In this document: piece after piece, positions 5,676 through 9,118 of the stretch | Numbering within the stretch: position 1 is the first letter of the stretch | Layout: each line of letters opens with the position of its first letter | Source: Castellaniella sp049650445 | GTDB taxonomy: Bacteria > Pseudomonadota > Gammaproteobacteria > Burkholderiales > Burkholderiaceae_B | Direction of reading: 5' to 3' | NCBI RefSeq assembly: GCF_049650445.1 | Contig: NZ_JBASAD010000018.1 | Coordinates: 1-9,118, forward strand | Length of the DNA: 9,118 bases | Program-made: the position numbers and the translations under genes | Notes under the pieces: generated by a model | The model's database searches: none | Told to the model about the DNA's origin: nothing | What the model saw: only the letters and a program-made list of their open reading frames with translations

Positions 5676-6530
5676 ATGAGTGCCCGTTTGATCGACGGTA
5701 AGGCCCTGTCCGCCCAGGTGCGCGGCGAAGTCGCCGAACGCGTGCGCGCGCTCAAGACCCAGGGCATCACGCCCGGACTGGCGGTCGTGCTGGTCGGCGA
5801 AGACCCGGCTTCGCAGGTCTATGTCCGCAACAAGGCCGCCGCCTGCACCGCCGCCGGCATGCATTCGCGCGTCATCCCGCTGGGTGCCGACACGCCCGAA
5901 GGCGAACTGCTGGACGTGATCGAGACGCTGAACGCCGATCCGGCCATTCACGGCATTCTGGTGCAATTGCCCCTGCCCGGCCATATCGACACCGGCCTGG
6001 TCATCGAGACCATCAGCGCCGCCAAGGATGTGGACGGCTTTCACGTCAGCAACGCCGGTCTGCTGATGACCGGCCGGCCGCTGTTCCGCCCCTGCACGCC
6101 GTACGGCGTGATGAAGATGCTGGCATCGGAAGCCGTCCCGCTGCGCGGCGCCGAGGCCGTGATCGTGGGCGCCAGCAACATCGTCGGCAAACCCATGGCC
6201 ATGTTGCTGCTGGCGGCGGGCGCCACCGTGACACTGTGCAATTCCAAGACCCGCGACCTGGGCACCCAGACCCGCCGGGCCGACGTGCTGGTGGTGGCCA
6301 CGGGCCGGCCCGGCATCGTCACCGGCGACATGGTCAAGCCTGGCGCCGTGGTGATCGACGTGGGCATCAACCGGCTCGAATCCGGCAAGCTCGTCGGCGA
6401 CGTGGACTTCGATTCGGCCGCCGCCGTCGCCTCTGCAATCACCCCCGTACCCGGCGGCGTAGGCCCCATGACCATCGCCATGCTGCTGGTCAACACCACC
6501 GAAGCCGCCGAGCGCACGCTGCAAGTGTGA
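5676..6530 (+). CDS. folD: Bifunctional methylenetetrahydrofolate dehydrogenase / methenyltetrahydrofolate cyclohydrolase
   Basis: FolD interconverts 5,10-methylene-, 5,10-methenyl- and 10-formyl-tetrahydrofolate using NADP+ in the cytoplasm, supplying one-carbon units for purines and formyl-Met-tRNA. The 284 residues match the usual length. Visible signatures are SQVYVRNKAAAC with Tyr49 and catalytic Lys53 (Lys54 in E. coli), ILVQLPLP with Gln97, KDVDGFH with Asp120, PCTPYG (139-144), the nucleotide-binding VGASNIVGKPM (164-174) and TPVPGGVGPMT (256-266). No key residue is missing. It starts one base after the regulator stop, with GAGGAA (5663-5668) inside the regulator gene as a likely ribosome binding site. 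It therefore appears to be co-transcribed with the two-component genes, an unusual partner for a housekeeping gene. A hairpin follows its stop. Confidence 0.97.
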   Translation: MSARLIDGKALSAQVRGEVAERVRALKTQGITPGLAVVLVGEDPASQVYVRNKAAACTAAGMHSRVIPLGADTPEGELLDVIETLNADPAIHGILVQLPLPGHIDTGLVIETISAAKDVDGFHVSNAGLLMTGRPLFRPCTPYGVMKMLASEAVPLRGAEAVIVGASNIVGKPMAMLLLAAGATVTLCNSKTRDLGTQTRRADVLVVATGRPGIVTGDMVKPGAVVIDVGINRLESGKLVGDVDFDSAAAVASAITPVPGGVGPMTIAMLLVNTTEAAERTLQV

Positions 6531-6547
6531 CGCCGCAGGCTTGAACA

Positions 6548-6566
6548 ATGGGGGCTTCGCCCCCAT
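6548..6566 (+). terminator. Perfect hairpin between folD and the oligopeptidase gene, no U-tract
   Basis: ATGGGGGC-TTC-GCCCCCAT is a perfect inverted repeat with 8-bp arms and a three-base loop, starting 17 bases after the folD stop. A G+C-rich stem this strong could end or attenuate transcription, but it is followed by CTGAGTACGC and not a T-run. It is thus not a standard intrinsic terminator in either direction. It ends ten bases before the peptidase ATG, so it could also affect translation of that gene or protect the folD mRNA 3' end. Confidence 0.4.
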
Positions 6567-6576
6567 CTGAGTACGC

Positions 6577-8664
6577 ATGAACAGCACCCGCATCGCCGGC
6601 AATCCCCTCCTCGTTCCGGCCGAGGCATTCGTGGACTACGACGCCGTCCGACCCGAACACATCGAGCCCGCCGTGCGCGAGCTGATCGAGGCTTCGCGCG
6701 CCGCGATCGAGGCCGCCGCCGCATGCGCGGACGCGCCCGACTGGGACAATCTGGTCGAGGCCATCGAGGACCCGTCCGAACGCCTGCACCGCGCCTGGTC
6801 GATCGCCGGGCATCTGAACAGCGTGGTCAACACGCCGGACCTGCGCGCCGCCTACAACGCCTGCCTGCCCCTGATGAGCGAGTTTTCCACCTGGGTGGGA
6901 CTGCACCGCGGCCTGTACGAACGTTACTGCACGCTGGCGGCAAGCCCCGCCTTCGCCGCGCTGTCGCCGACCCGCCGTCGCATCATCGAACTGGCGCTGC
7001 GCGATTTCCGCCTGAGCGGGGTCGAACTGGAGGGCGCCGCGCGCGAGACTTACGCCCGCAACGCGGATCTGCAGGCCCAGGTGTCGCAGAAGTTCTCGGA
7101 AAATGTGCTCGACGCCACCGATGGCTGGTCCCTGACGATCACCGACGAGACCCGTCTGCAGGGCTTGCCACCGGACGTGATTGCCGCAGCCGCCCAGGCA
7201 GCCCGGACGGCAGGCGAATCCGGCTGGAAACTGAGCCTGCACATGCCCTGCTACCTGCCGGTCATGCTGCACGCCCGTGATCGCGAATTGCGCCAGACGC
7301 TGTATCGCGCGCACGCCACGCGGGCCTCGGACCAGGGTGACCCGGCCTTCGACAACTCCGAGTCCATCGAATCCCTGCTGGCCCTGCGGGCCGAAGAAGC
7401 CACCCTGCTGGGCCATGCCGATTTCGCCAGCCTGCGCCTGGAAACCCGCATGGCCGACAGCGCCAGCCAGGTGCTGGACTTCCTGCGCGAACTGGCCGCC
7501 CGGGCCCGGCCGAGCGCTGCGCGCGATCTGGACGAACTGCGCGACTTCGCCGCCCGCGAGCTCCAACTGGACCCGCTGGAGCCCTGGGACATCGCCTACG
7601 CATCCGAACGCCTGCGCGAAAGCCGCTACGCTTATTCCGACGAGGAACTGCGCCCCTACTTCACTGAATCCCGCGTGCTCGACGGCCTGTTCCAGGTGAT
7701 CCACACCCTGTTCGGCGTGCGCCTGGAGGCCACCGCCGCACCCGCCTGGCACGCCGACGCCCGTATCTACCGGGTGCTGGACGCGCAGGACCGCGAACTG
7801 GGCCGTCTGGGCATCGACCTGTACGCCCGCACCGGCAAGCAGGGTGGCGCCTGGGTGGACAGCGAACGCAGCCGCCGCGTGCATGCCGGACGACTGCACA
7901 CGCCGCTGGCCTGGCTGACCTGCAATTTCCCCGCGCCGCAGGACGGCCGCGAGGCGCTGCTGTCGCACGACGACGTCATCACCCTGTTCCACGAAAGCGG
8001 CCACGCCATGCACACGCTGCTTTCGCGCGTGGACGAACCGGGCGCGGCGGCCTTTGCCGCCGTCGAATGGGACGCCATCGAACTGCCTTCGCAGTTCATG
8101 GAAAATTTCTGCTGGGAATGGGATGTGCTGCAATCCCTGACCCGCCACGTGGACAGCGGCGAGCCCCTGCCCCGCGACCTGTACGACCGCATGATCGCCG
8201 CGCGCAATTTCCAGAGCGGCCTGCAGACCCTGCGCCAGGTGGAGTTCTCCCTGTTCGACATGTTGATCCACACTCGCGCCAGCGGCCTGTCGATCAGCGA
8301 GGTCCTGGATACCCTGGATCAGGTCCGCCAGGAAGTCGCGCTGCTGATCCCGCCCGCCTGGCATCGCTTTCCGCATGCCTTCTCGCATCTGTTCGCAGGG
8401 GGCTATGGCGCCGGCTACTACAGCTACAAGTGGGCCGAAGTCCTGTCGGCCGACGCCTTCGCCGCCTTCGAGGAACAGGCCAGGCCAGGTCCGGACGGGG
8501 CGCGCGACGTGTTCGATCCGGTCACCAGCCGCCGTTATCTGGACGAGATCATCGCCGTCGGTGGTTCGCGCCCGGCGGCAGAGTCCTTCCGCGCATTTCG
8601 GGGCCGCGATCCGAGCATCGACGCCTTGCTGCGGCATAGCGGACTGCTGGAAGAAAACGCATGA
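6577..8664 (+). CDS. prlC: Oligopeptidase A, M3-family zinc metallopeptidase
   Basis: This cytoplasmic zinc endopeptidase of the thimet-oligopeptidase (M3) family cleaves short peptides, including released signal peptides in enterobacteria. The 695-residue product has normal length. The zinc site is HESGH (His472, Glu473, His476) with the third ligand Glu502 in EWDAIELPSQFMENF, a block strongly conserved in OpdA/PrlC. The substrate-binding Tyr-rich segment GYGAGYYSYKWAEVLSADAF is at 609-628. There is no signal peptide. The ATG at 6577 has only a weak GAG upstream and lies ten bases after a strong hairpin. The stop overlaps the start of the next gene (ATGA). A related M3 enzyme (Dcp type) is possible, but the motif context fits oligopeptidase A better. 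Confidence 0.95.
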   Translation: MNSTRIAGNPLLVPAEAFVDYDAVRPEHIEPAVRELIEASRAAIEAAAACADAPDWDNLVEAIEDPSERLHRAWSIAGHLNSVVNTPDLRAAYNACLPLMSEFSTWVGLHRGLYERYCTLAASPAFAALSPTRRRIIELALRDFRLSGVELEGAARETYARNADLQAQVSQKFSENVLDATDGWSLTITDETRLQGLPPDVIAAAAQAARTAGESGWKLSLHMPCYLPVMLHARDRELRQTLYRAHATRASDQGDPAFDNSESIESLLALRAEEATLLGHADFASLRLETRMADSASQVLDFLRELAARARPSAARDLDELRDFAARELQLDPLEPWDIAYASERLRESRYAYSDEELRPYFTESRVLDGLFQVIHTLFGVRLEATAAPAWHADARIYRVLDAQDRELGRLGIDLYARTGKQGGAWVDSERSRRVHAGRLHTPLAWLTCNFPAPQDGREALLSHDDVITLFHESGHAMHTLLSRVDEPGAAAFAAVEWDAIELPSQFMENFCWEWDVLQSLTRHVDSGEPLPRDLYDRMIAARNFQSGLQTLRQVEFSLFDMLIHTRASGLSISEVLDTLDQVRQEVALLIPPAWHRFPHAFSHLFAGGYGAGYYSYKWAEVLSADAFAAFEEQARPGPDGARDVFDPVTSRRYLDEIIAVGGSRPAAESFRAFRGRDPSIDALLRHSGLLEENA

Positions 8665-9118
8665 CTCCGATCCGACGCCTGTTGACAGGACTGCTGTTGT
8701 GGCTAGCTGGCACGAGCCTGGCTCTGGCCGCCGTCCACCCGGTGCGCGGCTTCCTGCCGGATCTGAAATTTTCCCTGCAGGGGGCGGGCGGCGCGGCCGT
8801 CACGCAGCAGGCCTTCGCCGGCAAGGTGGTGCTGATGTTCTTCGGCTACGCCAGTTGCCCGGACATCTGCCCCACGACCATGGCACAACTGGCCCAGGTG
8901 ACCGAAGCCCTGGGGCCCAAAGCCGATCAGGTCCGCATCCTGTTCGTCAGCGTCGATCCCCACCGGGACACGCCCGACATCCTGCAGGCGTACGTGGATC
9001 AGTTCGACCCCCATGCCATCGGCCTGACAGGCGACGAGAAGGCCATTGCGGCGCTGGCCCGGCGCTACCGGGTTGCCTACCAGATCGAGCGCCCCGATCC
9101 GAAGCACCCGGACGCCCC
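8661..9118 (+). CDS. SCO1/SenC-family copper chaperone-like protein, N-terminal part, cut by window edge
   Basis: Sco proteins are periplasmic, membrane-linked, thioredoxin-fold proteins that help assemble the CuA centre of cytochrome c oxidase or act as thiol reductants. The 152 visible codons start with a signal sequence (MTPIRRLLTGLLLWLAG, hydrophobic to about residue 22). A likely signal peptidase I site follows ALA at 21-23; no lipobox cysteine is seen. The CxxxC copper/redox motif is in GYASCPDICPTT (Cys66, Cys70), followed by FVSVDPHRDTP (95-105), both hallmarks of the family. The conserved histidine that completes the copper site lies beyond the right edge, so metal binding cannot be confirmed. 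The start ATG overlaps the prlC stop, implying co-translation with the peptidase. Confidence 0.92.
   Translation, partial: MTPIRRLLTGLLLWLAGTSLALAAVHPVRGFLPDLKFSLQGAGGAAVTQQAFAGKVVLMFFGYASCPDICPTTMAQLAQVTEALGPKADQVRILFVSVDPHRDTPDILQAYVDQFDPHAIGLTGDEKAIAALARRYRVAYQIERPDPKHPDA

Noticed and set aside
6490..8637. Minus-strand open frame of 715 codons covering nearly all of prlC
   Set aside because: Striking in length, but its register mirrors the prlC codons. It is rich in Gln/Gly/Val/His/Arg without any recognisable domain, and prlC has intact catalytic motifs.
1..9118. Mobile elements, CRISPR arrays, tRNA/rRNA genes, phage or defence systems
   Set aside because: No terminal repeats, transposase or integrase frames, spaced direct repeats or structural RNA signatures. 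All the coding capacity is taken by intact core-type genes.

Overview
The window is ordinary chromosomal sequence from a high-G+C proteobacterium. The homodimeric-type pyruvate dehydrogenase E1 (AceE) followed by AceF, the sequence character of the proteins, and the order AceF-AceE / sensor kinase-LuxR-type regulator / FolD / M3 oligopeptidase point to a betaproteobacterium of the order Burkholderiales, most likely the family Alcaligenaceae (Bordetella, Achromobacter, Castellaniella or Alcaligenes relatives). That placement comes from remembered synteny and protein similarity, not from a search.

Layout. Bases 1-3028, minus strand: the 5' part of aceF (1-302, running off the left edge) preceded by a complete aceE (317-3028). 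They are 14 bp apart, and the aceE stop codon overlaps the aceF ribosome binding site. Bases 3029-3299: a divergent intergenic region of 271 bp. It holds a candidate aceE promoter, a leader of about 140 nt with several possible RNA pairings, and an AT-rich patch with a small palindrome. Bases 3300-9118, plus strand: a tightly packed gene string. It consists of a membrane PAS-PAS histidine kinase (3300-5054), a FixJ/NarL-type response regulator (5051-5674), folD (5676-6530), an M3-family oligopeptidase A (6577-8664) and the 5' part of a Sco1/SenC-type thioredoxin-fold protein (8661-9118, cut by the right edge). Kinase/regulator and peptidase/Sco overlap by ATGA, and regulator/folD are separated by one base. 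The only real gap (46 bp, folD to the peptidase) contains a perfect 8-bp hairpin without a U-tract.

Function. AceE and AceF are the E1 and E2 subunits of the pyruvate dehydrogenase complex, which makes acetyl-CoA from pyruvate. The divergent two-component system shares their control region and is a good candidate regulator of central carbon flux, although no signal or target can be read from the sequence. FolD supplies one-carbon tetrahydrofolate units, the M3 peptidase degrades small peptides, and the Sco protein probably helps copper delivery to cytochrome c oxidase.

I see no mobile element, CRISPR array, tRNA or rRNA, and no plainly new system. The most useful leads are the divergent two-component/aceEF arrangement, a histidine in the first PAS domain whose spacing resembles the haem ligand of FixL/DosP-type PAS domains, and the structured aceE leader.
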